Positions 16,371 to 25,348 of a stretch of 64,000 bases of DNA are shown one piece after another. Source of the DNA: an uncultured Flavobacterium sp. GTDB lineage: Bacteria > Bacteroidota > Bacteroidia > Flavobacteriales > Flavobacteriaceae. Under the pieces are notes generated by a model. The model was not told the origin of the DNA. It worked only from the letters and a program-made list of their open reading frames with translations, and did no database searches. A program made the position numbers and the translations under genes. The stretch is from contig NZ_CAMLDD010000007.1 in assembly GCF_946478785.1 (NCBI RefSeq), positions 1 to 64,000 of the forward strand, written 5' to 3'. How positions within the stretch are numbered: position 1 is the stretch's first letter; each line of letters opens with the position of its first letter.

Positions 16371-17267
16371 ATGAAAAAAAATTTATTAGCCAGATGGCTC
16401 AATGATGATTTATCAGAGAAAGAATTAGCCGAATTTAAAGCAAGTCCTGATTTTGAAAAATACGAAAAAATAAAAAATTACTCTGCTCATTTAGAAGTAG
16501 ATGATTTGGATGAAAATGCGATATTGTCCAACATTCTTCAGCAGAAAAAAGCGACTCCAAAAGTGATTCCGTTATACAAAAAATGGATGTTCCGAGCCGC
16601 GGCAATTTTTGTTTTGGCTCTTGGAATTGCTTTTGCGATGAAAAATTTTGTTTCACATACCGAAACAGCAAATTTTGGAGAAAAGACAACTTTTTCATTG
16701 CCAGATAATTCTGAAGTTGTCCTTAATTCAGGCTCTGAGATAAATTATAAAAAATGGAACTGGAACAGCAACAGACGTCTTGAATTGGAAGGTGAGGCTT
16801 ATTTCAGGGTTTCTAAAGGCAGACGATTCGAAGTGCAGACCAGCCTGGGAAAAGTATCGGTTTTAGGAACTCAATTTAATGTTAAAGCCCGAAAAAACAG
16901 ATTTGATGTAATGTGCTATGAAGGCCGTGTAAAAGTAAACTATGGGAATACACAAATCGTATTGACACACGGACAAAGCGTGACTTTTGAGAACGGAAAA
17001 CAATTCAATACCGCTGTAGAATCATCAAAACCGGGATGGATAGACAACCAAATGTGTTTTACTAAAGAAAATATCAAAAGCCTTTTAGACGAACTTGAAA
17101 GACAATATAAAGTTACAATTGAATTGAATGCCAAAGATACAACGTCGCTGTTTACAGGAAAATTACCTACCAAAGACTTAGATATGGCACTACAAATTAT
17201 TAGTACAACATATCATTTAAAAGCAAAAAAAGTTTCAAAAAATAAAATAATTTTTGACGAAAAATAG
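16371..17267 (+). CDS. FecR-family anti-sigma factor
   Basis: This protein of about 298 residues has a cytoplasmic N-terminal helix region (1-65, sigma binding), a single membrane helix (about 72-90), a periplasmic FecR domain (about 95-195, with FSLPDNSEVVLNSGS, EGEAYFRVSKG and VSVLGTQFNVKA) and a C-terminal DUF4974 domain (about 225-295) that contacts the receptor signalling domain. ATG 16371 gives the standard MKKN start; the in-frame ATG 16356 is an alternative. It is followed with no gap by the TonB receptor. Confidence 0.92.
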   Translation: MKKNLLARWLNDDLSEKELAEFKASPDFEKYEKIKNYSAHLEVDDLDENAILSNILQQKKATPKVIPLYKKWMFRAAAIFVLALGIAFAMKNFVSHTETANFGEKTTFSLPDNSEVVLNSGSEINYKKWNWNSNRRLELEGEAYFRVSKGRRFEVQTSLGKVSVLGTQFNVKARKNRFDVMCYEGRVKVNYGNTQIVLTHGQSVTFENGKQFNTAVESSKPGWIDNQMCFTKENIKSLLDELERQYKVTIELNAKDTTSLFTGKLPTKDLDMALQIISTTYHLKAKKVSKNKIIFDEK

Positions 17268-19796
17268 ATGTTGCGTCCCAAACAGTTTCATTTTTCGCTT
17301 TTTTTGTTTTTCCTTGTCCTGAGCTTTTCTGCACAGAACAAAGGAAAAGCTATGCCATTAAAAAAAGTTTTAATTAAAATTGAGCAACAGCATCAGGTAA
17401 ATTTTAATTATACCGAGGAGAATGTTTCAGAACTGCAATTAACCCCTCCAAAAAAATCACTCTCTTTAGAACAAAAACTGGAATATCTCTCAAAAAGAAC
17501 AAATTTATCTTTTGAAAACCTCGGAAATAAATTTATTAATATCTATAAAAAAGATGCTAACTCAATATGTGGCTATGTTTTTTCGAATACAGACAAAAAC
17601 CCTATTGAAAATGCTAATATCCATTTAGCAAATAACTCCCTGATTACAACAGATTCAAACGGCTATTTTGAATTTAGAAAAAGTATTAAAAATAATTTTT
17701 CCATTAGCCATATCGGATTTAGAACTCAAAAAATTATTCCAGCTGATTCAGATTCCAAAAATTGCCTCAAGATAATATTAGAACCAGAAATTACAGAACT
17801 TGAAGAAATTAAAACAAACTCTATTCTGGCCTCCGGAATTTCTAAGAATGGTAATGGCTCTTTTGAAATTAAACCCAAAAAATTTGGTATTCTGCCCGGA
17901 CTTATCGAACCTGATGCCTTGCAGACCATGCAGCAGATTCCCGGTGTAAATAGTCTTGACGAAAGTGTCGCAAGTATCAATGTTCGTGGTGGAACTCATG
18001 ATCAAAATTTATTTTTATGGAATGGTATACGAATGTTTCAAACCGGACATTTTTTTGGTTTAATATCAGTTTTTAATCCCAACTTGGCGCATACCATTTC
18101 TATTTACAAAAACGGAAGTTCCCCTTTTTACGGCGAAAGTGTTTCAAGTGTCGTGGCTATTTCTTCTACTCCAGAAACTCCAGAAAAAAATACTTTTAGT
18201 GCAGGAATCAATATGATTAACGCTGATATTTATGCTAAATACAACCTTTCAAAAAAAACTTATATTGAAATTTCAGCACGTAAATCGATTACTGATTTTG
18301 TAGAGACCCCAACATACAAGGAATATTTTAATAAAGTGTTTCAAAACACTACCATGACGGATTTTTCTAAAGACCAAAATATCAATTATCAAAGTGACAA
18401 GGAATTCGACTTCTACGATGTAACTTTTAAATATGCACAAAAAATAGGATTGAAAGACCAGTTAATTGTAGATTTTATAACGATAAAAGACAATCTCAAA
18501 GTTTTTCAAAGCGCATCGGTAAACGACATAAACAAATCAGAAAACAATATCTTGCAACAACAAAATTATGGTGGAAATGTATCATGGAAAAGAAACTGGA
18601 ATAACTTCAATACAACTAAAATTAATGTCTACAATTCCTCTTATGAACTTTTGGGTAACCAAAAAACGACCAATGAAAACCAAATAGTTATTCAGGAAAA
18701 TACGGTGGGCAATAACGGGGTTAATTTAGAAAACAATCATACTATTAATCCTAAATTTAGTTTTAATAATGGGTATCAGTTTAACGAGATTGGGGTTACT
18801 AATTTAGAGCAAGTCAGCAACCCGGATTTCTATCGTAAAACCAAGGATGTATTAAGAACCCATTCTTTAATTTTGGAAGGAAAATTCTATGATACAATTT
18901 CGAGAGTAATTTTTAATGCCGGAATCCGATTAAACTATATTGAAAAATTCAAAAAATACATTCCTGAACCCCGCATACAGTTTAATTATGGGTTTAACAA
19001 AAATTTGAATCTGGAACTGCTTGCCGAATTAAAAAGTCAAAACTCCCAACAAATTATTGATTTGCAAAAGGATTATTTTGGCATTGAAAAAAGACGCTGG
19101 ATTATTTCTAATAATACAACAATTCCAATTCAAAGAAGCAAACAGATATCCCTGGGTTTATTCTATAAAAAGAATGACTGGCTGCTGGACATAGAAAATT
19201 TTTATAAGAAAGTTACCGGAATTACAACTTCCAGTCAGGGGTTTCAGAACCAATTAGAATTTGTACGTACAACCGGTGACTATGAAGTTTTAGGAACAGA
19301 ATTTCTGGTTCAGAAAAAGATGAATCATTTCCTGACCTGGTTAAGTTATACTTACAACAAAAATAATTACCATTTTGCGAGTTATGAATATCCCCGTTTT
19401 CCAAACAATTTCGAGTTGACTCATACAGTATCGTGGGCAGGGATTTATGAAAAAAACAATTTTAAAATTGCTTTAGGAACAAAATGGTCATCCGGCAGGC
19501 CAAAAACTTCTCCAAACCTCTCTGTAATTGATCTTTCAGATCCTGTATTGGTTTACAATCGACCAAACAATACGCATTTGCATATTTTTTCGCAGGTTAA
19601 TTTTTCTTCAACTTACAAATGGAAAGCTGCAAATGGAATTCAGTTCAAATTAGGAATCTCTATCCTGAACATCCTGAACAGGAAAAATGAAATCGGCGAA
19701 TATTACAGGATAAGCTCGCTCTCGAACTCCATAGAGGAAGTCGAAACATTCTCACTGCAAAGAACTCCAAATATGAGTTTCAGAGTTTCTTTTTAA
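17268..19796 (+). CDS. TonB-dependent receptor with signalling STN domain
   Basis: This 842-residue outer-membrane receptor has a signal peptide (1-22), an STN signalling domain (about 28-92), a carboxypeptidase-regulatory-like domain (about 97-172, CGYVFSNTDKNPIENANI), a plug (about 210-300, with INVRGGTHDQNLFLWNG) and a 22-strand type barrel ending in Phe. The ATG directly abuts the fecR stop. It belongs to the surface-signalling trio with the ECF sigma and FecR genes. The substrate is unknown. Because c-type cytochrome, YceI and DOMON proteins follow, haem, quinone or another redox-active ligand is plausible (inference). Confidence 0.9.
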   Translation: MLRPKQFHFSLFLFFLVLSFSAQNKGKAMPLKKVLIKIEQQHQVNFNYTEENVSELQLTPPKKSLSLEQKLEYLSKRTNLSFENLGNKFINIYKKDANSICGYVFSNTDKNPIENANIHLANNSLITTDSNGYFEFRKSIKNNFSISHIGFRTQKIIPADSDSKNCLKIILEPEITELEEIKTNSILASGISKNGNGSFEIKPKKFGILPGLIEPDALQTMQQIPGVNSLDESVASINVRGGTHDQNLFLWNGIRMFQTGHFFGLISVFNPNLAHTISIYKNGSSPFYGESVSSVVAISSTPETPEKNTFSAGINMINADIYAKYNLSKKTYIEISARKSITDFVETPTYKEYFNKVFQNTTMTDFSKDQNINYQSDKEFDFYDVTFKYAQKIGLKDQLIVDFITIKDNLKVFQSASVNDINKSENNILQQQNYGGNVSWKRNWNNFNTTKINVYNSSYELLGNQKTTNENQIVIQENTVGNNGVNLENNHTINPKFSFNNGYQFNEIGVTNLEQVSNPDFYRKTKDVLRTHSLILEGKFYDTISRVIFNAGIRLNYIEKFKKYIPEPRIQFNYGFNKNLNLELLAELKSQNSQQIIDLQKDYFGIEKRRWIISNNTTIPIQRSKQISLGLFYKKNDWLLDIENFYKKVTGITTSSQGFQNQLEFVRTTGDYEVLGTEFLVQKKMNHFLTWLSYTYNKNNYHFASYEYPRFPNNFELTHTVSWAGIYEKNNFKIALGTKWSSGRPKTSPNLSVIDLSDPVLVYNRPNNTHLHIFSQVNFSSTYKWKAANGIQFKLGISILNILNRKNEIGEYYRISSLSNSIEEVETFSLQRTPNMSFRVSF

Positions 19797-19866
19797 TCCA
19801 CTAATTGGTTTATTAAAACTCTTTCTTCATTCTTTTTTACTTTTTTTTAAAAAATATAATTTTTTG

Positions 19867-19875
19867 GTAGGGTAA
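19867..19875 (+). promoter_or_regulatory. GTAGGGTAA motif upstream of OB-fold gene
   Basis: This is the third copy of the nonamer, in the 128-bp gap between the receptor and the following gene set, 58 bases before ATG 19925. It may mark an internal promoter for the second half of the locus. Confidence 0.3.
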
Positions 19876-19924
19876 TCCTTATCAAGGCTGTTTTTACTAT
19901 TGAACCCCTTTAAAAGAAATAAAA

Positions 19925-20314
19925 ATGAAGAAAAAAATAATACTAACAGTTTTGGCAATAACTGTTGTTGCAGTTTTTGGTTACTGCTATGTTTGGTATG
20001 GCGGAGCCCGAGATGTATCTGCTGAAGATGCTGTTTTTAATGTTTCCTCAAAAAATATTATAGCAGAGTTTGATTCTGATATTGCTAAGTCAAATGCTAA
20101 ATACCTTGAAAAAGCAATTGCCATTACAGGAAGTGTTAGCAAAATAAACGAAAAACAAATCATCATAGACAATACAATTGTGTGCGATTTGAAAGAGCCT
20201 GATTCCTCCATTAAAGAAGATCAGCAAATAACCCTGAAAGGAAGAGTTGTAGGTTATGATGACTTGATGGGCGAGATAAAATTAGACGAGTGTTCAGTAA
20301 TAAATAATAATTAA
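19925..20314 (+). CDS. exported OB-fold (tRNA_anti-like) protein
   Basis: This 129-residue protein has an N-terminal membrane anchor (about 4-24) and a small beta-barrel domain (about 45-125). Segments AIAITGSVSKINEKQIIIDN and QITLKGRVVGYDDLMGEIKLDECSV match the tRNA_anti-like OB-fold family, whose exported members have no known nucleic acid role. It begins the second part of the ECF locus and lies 10 bp before the DUF5777 gene. The function is unknown; ligand or lipid binding is possible. Confidence 0.75.
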   Translation: MKKKIILTVLAITVVAVFGYCYVWYGGARDVSAEDAVFNVSSKNIIAEFDSDIAKSNAKYLEKAIAITGSVSKINEKQIIIDNTIVCDLKEPDSSIKEDQQITLKGRVVGYDDLMGEIKLDECSVINNN

Positions 20315-20324
20315 TAAAATAGAA

Positions 20325-21188
20325 ATGAGGAATTTTTTAGGCTTTATGCTTGTGTTTTTTTTGACAGGAAATTTATTTGCCCAGGATGATTTGCTGAGCC
20401 AGCTGGATACTGTTAAATCGGATGAAAAACAAATTGAAACAGCAGCTTTCAAAGGATTGCAGATAGCGAATATGCAATCTACAAAATTGGCTGCAAAAGG
20501 CGAATGGTACATGCTTGTTTCCCACCGTTTTGGTGACCTGTCCGAAGGATTTAATAATTTCTTTGGTCTGGATAATGCCCTGACCAAATTTGGTGGAATT
20601 TATGGTGTAACAAACTGGCTGAGTTTTGGTGCTACGCGACATACATACAACAAAATTTATGAGGTAACAGCCAAATATAAAATGGCTAATCAGCAAGTTA
20701 ATGGCTTCCCTGTTACGATTGTAGGCTATAACACGATGGATATCAATAGCGCATTAGAAAAAGATGTATATCCAAATTTACAATTTTCGGATCGTTTGGC
20801 TTTTACAACCCAGTTATTGGTTTCCAGAAAGGTAAATGAAAAATTATCAGTCGAATTGGGGCTTATAAATGTCTATAAAAATTTATATGACGATTCGATT
20901 GAGCAGCAAAATGTATTCTCGGCAGCAGGAGGATTACGATATAAAATTGCCAAAAGAATGAGTGTTAACCTTGAATATGCTGCCCGTGTCATTACAGAAG
21001 AAAAAGCAATAGACCCGTATCATAATCCGCTTACGGTTGGTTTGGATATTGAAACTGGCGGACACGTTTTTCAGCTTGTATTTTCAAACAGCCAGCCTAT
21101 GAATGATGTAGCGGTATTTTCGGGAGCCGCAGGAGATTGGAACAAAGGGAAAGTCTATTTTGGATTTAACATGTACAGATCCTTTTAA
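20325..21188 (+). CDS. DUF5777-family outer-membrane beta-barrel protein
   Basis: This 287-residue protein has a signal peptide (1-20), then alternating amphipathic strands, ending in Phe like an outer-membrane barrel. GEWYMLVSHRFGDLSEGFNNFFGLD is the recognisable DUF5777 segment. The function is unknown; members occur beside cytochromes and YceI proteins in Bacteroidota as far as I recall. It sits 10 bp after the OB-fold gene and 26 bp before the cytochrome gene. Confidence 0.75.
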   Translation: MRNFLGFMLVFFLTGNLFAQDDLLSQLDTVKSDEKQIETAAFKGLQIANMQSTKLAAKGEWYMLVSHRFGDLSEGFNNFFGLDNALTKFGGIYGVTNWLSFGATRHTYNKIYEVTAKYKMANQQVNGFPVTIVGYNTMDINSALEKDVYPNLQFSDRLAFTTQLLVSRKVNEKLSVELGLINVYKNLYDDSIEQQNVFSAAGGLRYKIAKRMSVNLEYAARVITEEKAIDPYHNPLTVGLDIETGGHVFQLVFSNSQPMNDVAVFSGAAGDWNKGKVYFGFNMYRSF

Positions 21189-21214
21189 AAACAACAATTA
21201 TTTAAGTTAAAAAT

Positions 21215-21562
21215 ATGAAGAAGAATATAGTATTACTATTTGCCTGTGCGGCAGTTTTAGTTTCCTGCACAGACAGAACTTATGAAGACATTTCAGAAAA
21301 GGAAACAAGTACTTCACCTACCTATACAGCAAATATTGGGGCAATAATACAGACAAATTGTGTTGGCTGTCATTCAGCTGGAGGCCGATTCCCAACTTTA
21401 GAAACATATGATCAGGTAAAAGATGCTACTCAAAATGGCAATTTAATTTGCAGAATTGATCAAACACAATCTTGCGGAAGCGTCATGCCAAGATCCGGGC
21501 CTATGCCAAGACAAACTATTGACATGATTATACTTTGGCAGAAAGAAGGTTATAAAAATTAA
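21215..21562 (+). CDS. c-type cytochrome lipoprotein
   Basis: This 115-residue protein has a lipobox (LVSC, Cys18) and one haem c motif CVGCH (about residues 49-53). A distal ligand is probably a methionine in SVMPRSGPMP (about 89-98). Two further cysteines (about 79 and 87) could form a disulfide. It is a small one-haem carrier at the periplasmic side of a membrane. The surrounding genes suggest an envelope electron-transfer role, with partners unidentified. Confidence 0.85.
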   Translation: MKKNIVLLFACAAVLVSCTDRTYEDISEKETSTSPTYTANIGAIIQTNCVGCHSAGGRFPTLETYDQVKDATQNGNLICRIDQTQSCGSVMPRSGPMPRQTIDMIILWQKEGYKN

Positions 21563-21573
21563 AACTCTATAAA

Positions 21574-22119
21574 ATGAAAGAAGTAATAGTATCAGCATTG
21601 TTTTTATTGATGGGAAATTTGGTTTTTTCACAAAAAATGGTAACCCGTACAGGAGAAGTCAAATTTGAAGCATCAATGCCCGCTTTTGAAGAAATAGCAG
21701 CAGCAAACAAAACAGCTTCCTGCATTCTTGAAAAGAGTACAGGTGATTTTGTGGCTCTGACTTTGATAAAATCATTCAAATTTAAAGCGCCGTTGATGGA
21801 AGAACATTTTAATGAAAATTATATGGAATCTTCCCAATTTCCGAAAGCGACTTTTAAAGGCAAGATTTTAAATTTTGACGCTAAAAAGTTATCACCCACA
21901 AAAACTACTTATGATTTAGAAGGCGATTTAACCATACATGGAGTCACAAAAAAGATAAAAACGAAGATCAGTCTTGCTTTAAGTGGAGCAAAAATTCTGG
22001 CATCAAGCGCAATTTCAGTGAAACCACAAGATTATAAAATTGAAATTCCAAGTTTGGTAAAAGGAAAAATTGCTGAGAATGTAAAAGTCTCCATGAATTT
22101 TGTTCTGGAACCTAATTAA
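21574..22119 (+). CDS. YceI-family exported lipocalin-like protein
   Basis: This 181-residue protein has a signal peptide (1-19) and a YceI fold. The typical segments are GEVKFEASMP, YMESSQFPKATFKG and DLTIHGVTKKIKTKI. YceI proteins bind polyisoprenoids such as quinone precursors in a long hydrophobic cavity. It is 11 bp after the cytochrome gene and so is probably co-translated; pairing with cytochromes is common in the family. Confidence 0.88.
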   Translation: MKEVIVSALFLLMGNLVFSQKMVTRTGEVKFEASMPAFEEIAAANKTASCILEKSTGDFVALTLIKSFKFKAPLMEEHFNENYMESSQFPKATFKGKILNFDAKKLSPTKTTYDLEGDLTIHGVTKKIKTKISLALSGAKILASSAISVKPQDYKIEIPSLVKGKIAENVKVSMNFVLEPN

Positions 22120-22137
22120 TTCAAAACTGCTATTAGT

Positions 22138-22653
22138 ATGAAAAAACTATTTTTATTTACTGCGCTATTATGTTTTCTTGCTTCTACAGCACAAGAAAAA
22201 AAAGTTTTTGATATTGCCCGAAGCGGCACTTTAACGGAGATTCAAAATCTGAACAAATCAAATCCGGATTTGATTAATTCTCTTAATGAAAGTAAAACAA
22301 GTCCATTAATTCTGGCTTGTTACAGAGGGAATATTGAGGTTGCCAAATTCCTAATAGAAAATGTAAAAGACATCAACTACAATTCGGATATGGGAACGGC
22401 ACTCATGGCTGCAGCTTATAAAAATCAACCTGAATTGGTAAAATTATTATTAGAGAAAAAAGCCAATCCAAATTTAACAGACACCAATGGAACAACAGCA
22501 TTATCACTTGCTGTTCAATTCAAAAATGAGCAATTAGTAAAATTGCTTTTAGATTATAAAGCAGATAAAACAATTAAAGATAACAAAGAAAAAACAGCAT
22601 TTGAATATGCTGTTTTTTCTCAAAATGAACAAATCATTAACCTTTTAAAATAA
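22138..22653 (+). CDS. exported ankyrin-repeat protein
   Basis: This 171-residue protein has a signal peptide (about 1-19) followed by four to five ankyrin repeats (e.g. TSPLILACYRGNIEVAKFLIE, GTALMAAAYKNQPELVKLLLEKKAN, NGTTALSLAVQFKNEQLVKLLLDYKAD). Periplasmic ankyrins are protein-binding adaptors; in proteobacteria one (AnkB) sits beside catalase. In this operon it likely scaffolds one of the redox or lipid-binding proteins. It starts 18 bp after the YceI stop. Confidence 0.88.
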   Translation: MKKLFLFTALLCFLASTAQEKKVFDIARSGTLTEIQNLNKSNPDLINSLNESKTSPLILACYRGNIEVAKFLIENVKDINYNSDMGTALMAAAYKNQPELVKLLLEKKANPNLTDTNGTTALSLAVQFKNEQLVKLLLDYKADKTIKDNKEKTAFEYAVFSQNEQIINLLK

Positions 22654-22659
22654 TCAACC

Positions 22660-23439
22660 ATGAAAAAAATTACTCTTTTAGGACTTTTAATAATTAGTGT
22701 AAGCATCTTTGCTCAGCAAAAATCTACCGGAAACGTGGCTTTGTCAAACAATACGACAGCTAATTTAACATTAAACAATACCACATCAAAGGCCACTCTC
22801 ACACTTACAGGTCCTTCTGACAGGTGGTTTGCTTTGCAATTTGGAAGTTTTGCTGAAGGCGATGGTATGTCGCCTGGAGAAGATTTAGTATATGCAAATG
22901 CCACTACGATAGTTGATGCCAGTCATAACGGAGTTGGTTCTGCTCCCAGTACGGATGCAGCTCAAAGCTGGACAGTCACTTCTAACACCGTAACATCGGG
23001 AATTAGAACCATAACGGCCGAAAGAAGTTTATCAACCGGAGATACAAACGACTACACTTTTAATTATAATAACACTACTATTGATTTTGCCTGGGCAAGA
23101 AGAAGTAATGCTGGTTATACACTAAACAATCACGGAGGAGGAAATCGCGGATATAACGTAGGCGTTTCTTTATCTACTACTTTGGGTGTGGATGATTTTA
23201 GTTTAAAAACTTCTTCAATATATCCAAATCCATCCAACGGAAATTTTACCATTGAAACAAAAACAGGTTTAGACCAAATAAATGTATACTCTCTAATGGG
23301 AACTCTTGTTAAAACTATCGAAGTAAAGGACAAATCTACTACTGTTGAAGTATCTTTAAAAAATTTACAAACAGGAATTTATTTAGTTGAACTAAAAAAT
23401 GAAAATGATAAATCCTGGAAAAAAATAATTGTTGAATAA
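22660..23439 (+). CDS. DOMON-like protein with T9SS sorting domain
   Basis: This 259-residue secreted protein has a signal peptide (1-18) and a DOMON-like beta-sandwich (about 28-165, with SDRWFALQFG and FAWARRS). A type A T9SS C-terminal domain runs from about 185 to 259 (SIYPNPSNGNF, then LKNLQTGIYLVEL), so it is exported to the cell surface and processed. DOMON domains bind haem or sugars. It ends the operon, 6 bp after the ankyrin gene. Confidence 0.78.
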   Translation: MKKITLLGLLIISVSIFAQQKSTGNVALSNNTTANLTLNNTTSKATLTLTGPSDRWFALQFGSFAEGDGMSPGEDLVYANATTIVDASHNGVGSAPSTDAAQSWTVTSNTVTSGIRTITAERSLSTGDTNDYTFNYNNTTIDFAWARRSNAGYTLNNHGGGNRGYNVGVSLSTTLGVDDFSLKTSSIYPNPSNGNFTIETKTGLDQINVYSLMGTLVKTIEVKDKSTTVEVSLKNLQTGIYLVELKNENDKSWKKIIVE

Positions 23440-23479
23440 ACATTACCATTTTTACATTCACAAAATTATTTTTCAAAAA

Positions 23480-23507
23480 AAAGAGGTTAGAAAAATCTAA
23501 CCTCTTT
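23480..23507. terminator. bidirectional terminator
   Basis: A perfect 12-bp stem with AAAA loop separates the ECF operon from the convergent T9SS cargo gene. T-runs lie on the minus side. Confidence 0.85.
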
Positions 23508-23550
23508 ATCAAAAAAAAAAAACCAAGTTATTAACTAATTGAAAATACTT

Positions 23551-25155
23551 TTATCTGAAAATAAACTTTCCAGATTTAACTTCTTTATTGTCTGATAAAA
23601 TTTTATAAAAATAAACCCCTTTTGAATAATTTGAAGGAATATCCCAGTTTACAGTCTGATTTGGGGTAACCCGCCCTTTAAAAACAGATTTCGCTTGTTT
23701 TAAGTTTTCTGAATAAACAGTAATTTCAATATCCTTATCAGTAGAAAAAGCAGTTGAGAAATTTACTATATCAAATGTTGGATTTGGGTAAATTGTTATT
23801 AGTCCTTCTACAGACAAATCACTTTGAATATTAGTGGATTCATTAGAGGCTATTTTGTTGCTATTTAAAAGTGGAATTTTCAATCCATCACTCCATACTG
23901 TTTGACTTCCAGATTTTACAATTCTGTTAATATACAACCCTCCAAGTAAAAAATTTAACCTTTCGTATGTTTCATTGTGTATCCACGAAGGAAGTTCTAA
24001 ATTTTGTCCATCACCCGGCAATAAAAATTGTTCCTCACCCCCTGAATACCACCAGCTATAATTATATTCTCCAGTTCCACCTGTAGGTAAACTACCAGTA
24101 ATCGTATTCCCATTTAAGCTAATCGTATTATTTTCTACAGTTGGCAAAAGTGGAATTTTCAATCCATCACTCCATACCGTTTTACTTCCAGATTTTACAA
24201 CTCTGATAATATACAACCCTCCAAGTAAAAAATTTAACCTTTCATATGTTTCATTGTGTATCCACGAAGGAAGTTCTAAATTTTGTCCATCACCTGGCAA
24301 TAAAAATTGTTCTTCGCCCCCTGAATACCACCAGCTATACTTATACTCCCCAGTGCCTCCAGTTGGCAAACTACCTGACACCGTATTCCCATTTAAACTA
24401 ATTGTATTATTTTGTATAGGTGCTGCGGGTGGTAATATTGTAACTGTTATTTCATTACTTGTATCAGTAAGTGTACCAAACAATGATGTAACAATTCTTC
24501 TATATGATATTGTAGAAACTGAAAGATTTGTAGGTTGAAAAGTAACACCTGTTGCTCCTGATATAGTTGTCCACGCACCTGCACTTCCAATCCTTTGCTG
24601 CCACTTATAGGCATATAATCCATCTCCCCCACTTGGAGTTGGTCCATTTATTGAACCTACAGGATCGCCTTCGTAGACTGTTTGATTTCCTATAATGTAG
24701 TTACTAGTTATTAACGGAACCGTTTTTACAGGCACACTTGTTCCTAAAATGGGACTATTATTTACCGGTAAAAATTGTGCATATATAGATCCTGTACCAG
24801 AAGGGAAATGGCTGGATTTTAGCTCTATTGTGCATTGTTTGCTCACAGATCCTGATATAGCATTTTGACCATAGAAAATTGACACATGTTGTATTTTTGT
24901 ACTACTATTTAATTTACTATATACTGACAAGGTTCCCCCTTGTATTAGTGCAAAACCAGGATTATTGATTCCTAAATTAAACGTTACAGAAACAGTGCCT
25001 CCCTCAGCAATCCTAATTGGTGTTCCAGTGGGGATGGCACTTCCATTTGTATATTTTAAATTCGTTATTGAAATCATTTGGGTTTGAGAATAGCCCGGAA
25101 TCGCAAACAGTACCAGAAAAAACAGTACAAAAATTGATAGTAATTTTATTTTCAT
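23551..25155 (-). CDS. T9SS-secreted protein with 93-residue tandem repeat
   Basis: This 534-residue surface protein begins at ATG 25155, which gives a clean signal peptide (the longer frame does not). A domain of beta-rich character (about 25-145) is followed by a PKD/Ig-like module containing WQQRIGSAGAWTTISGAT. Two almost identical 93-residue units then follow, each starting NTISLNGN and containing SWWYSGGEEQF and LPSWIHNETYERLNFLLGG. A T9SS sorting domain ends the protein (IYPNPTFDIVNF, KGVYFYKIL). The binding function is unknown. The tandem units look like surface-exposed repeats that could vary in number. Confidence 0.82.
   Translation of the reverse strand: MKIKLLSIFVLFFLVLFAIPGYSQTQMISITNLKYTNGSAIPTGTPIRIAEGGTVSVTFNLGINNPGFALIQGGTLSVYSKLNSSTKIQHVSIFYGQNAISGSVSKQCTIELKSSHFPSGTGSIYAQFLPVNNSPILGTSVPVKTVPLITSNYIIGNQTVYEGDPVGSINGPTPSGGDGLYAYKWQQRIGSAGAWTTISGATGVTFQPTNLSVSTISYRRIVTSLFGTLTDTSNEITVTILPPAAPIQNNTISLNGNTVSGSLPTGGTGEYKYSWWYSGGEEQFLLPGDGQNLELPSWIHNETYERLNFLLGGLYIIRVVKSGSKTVWSDGLKIPLLPTVENNTISLNGNTITGSLPTGGTGEYNYSWWYSGGEEQFLLPGDGQNLELPSWIHNETYERLNFLLGGLYINRIVKSGSQTVWSDGLKIPLLNSNKIASNESTNIQSDLSVEGLITIYPNPTFDIVNFSTAFSTDKDIEITVYSENLKQAKSVFKGRVTPNQTVNWDIPSNYSKGVYFYKILSDNKEVKSGKFIFR
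23867..24424. repeat. 279-bp tandem duplication inside T9SS gene
   Basis: Two copies of a 279-bp unit (about 23867-24145 and 24146-24424) are nearly identical at DNA level and in frame (93 codons). Near-identity suggests a recent duplication or ongoing homogenisation. Confidence 0.85.
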
Positions 25156-25308
25156 AATATGATTGATTATTTGACATGAAATAAACATTCTCATCTGGTT
25201 CAAAATTTTATTTTAGATTTCTATTTATCAATTAAAACTTAAAACAAAATTCACAACACAACAAAAGTAAATTTCTTCATGTTAAAATTTATTATTGGTT
25301 AAAAAATA

Positions 25309-25333
25309 ACCTTGAATAATAATTATCCAAGGT
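25309..25333 (-). terminator. terminator after hmuY-like gene
   Basis: A 9-bp stem with one G-U pair (25309-25317, 25325-25333), then T-rich sequence on the minus strand. Confidence 0.6.
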
Positions 25334-25348
25334 CTTTTTAATATTTTC

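Noticed and set aside
24254..24647. Long open frames on both strands over the tandem repeat
   Set aside because: They are shadows of the T9SS protein gene, without start context or protein-like composition.
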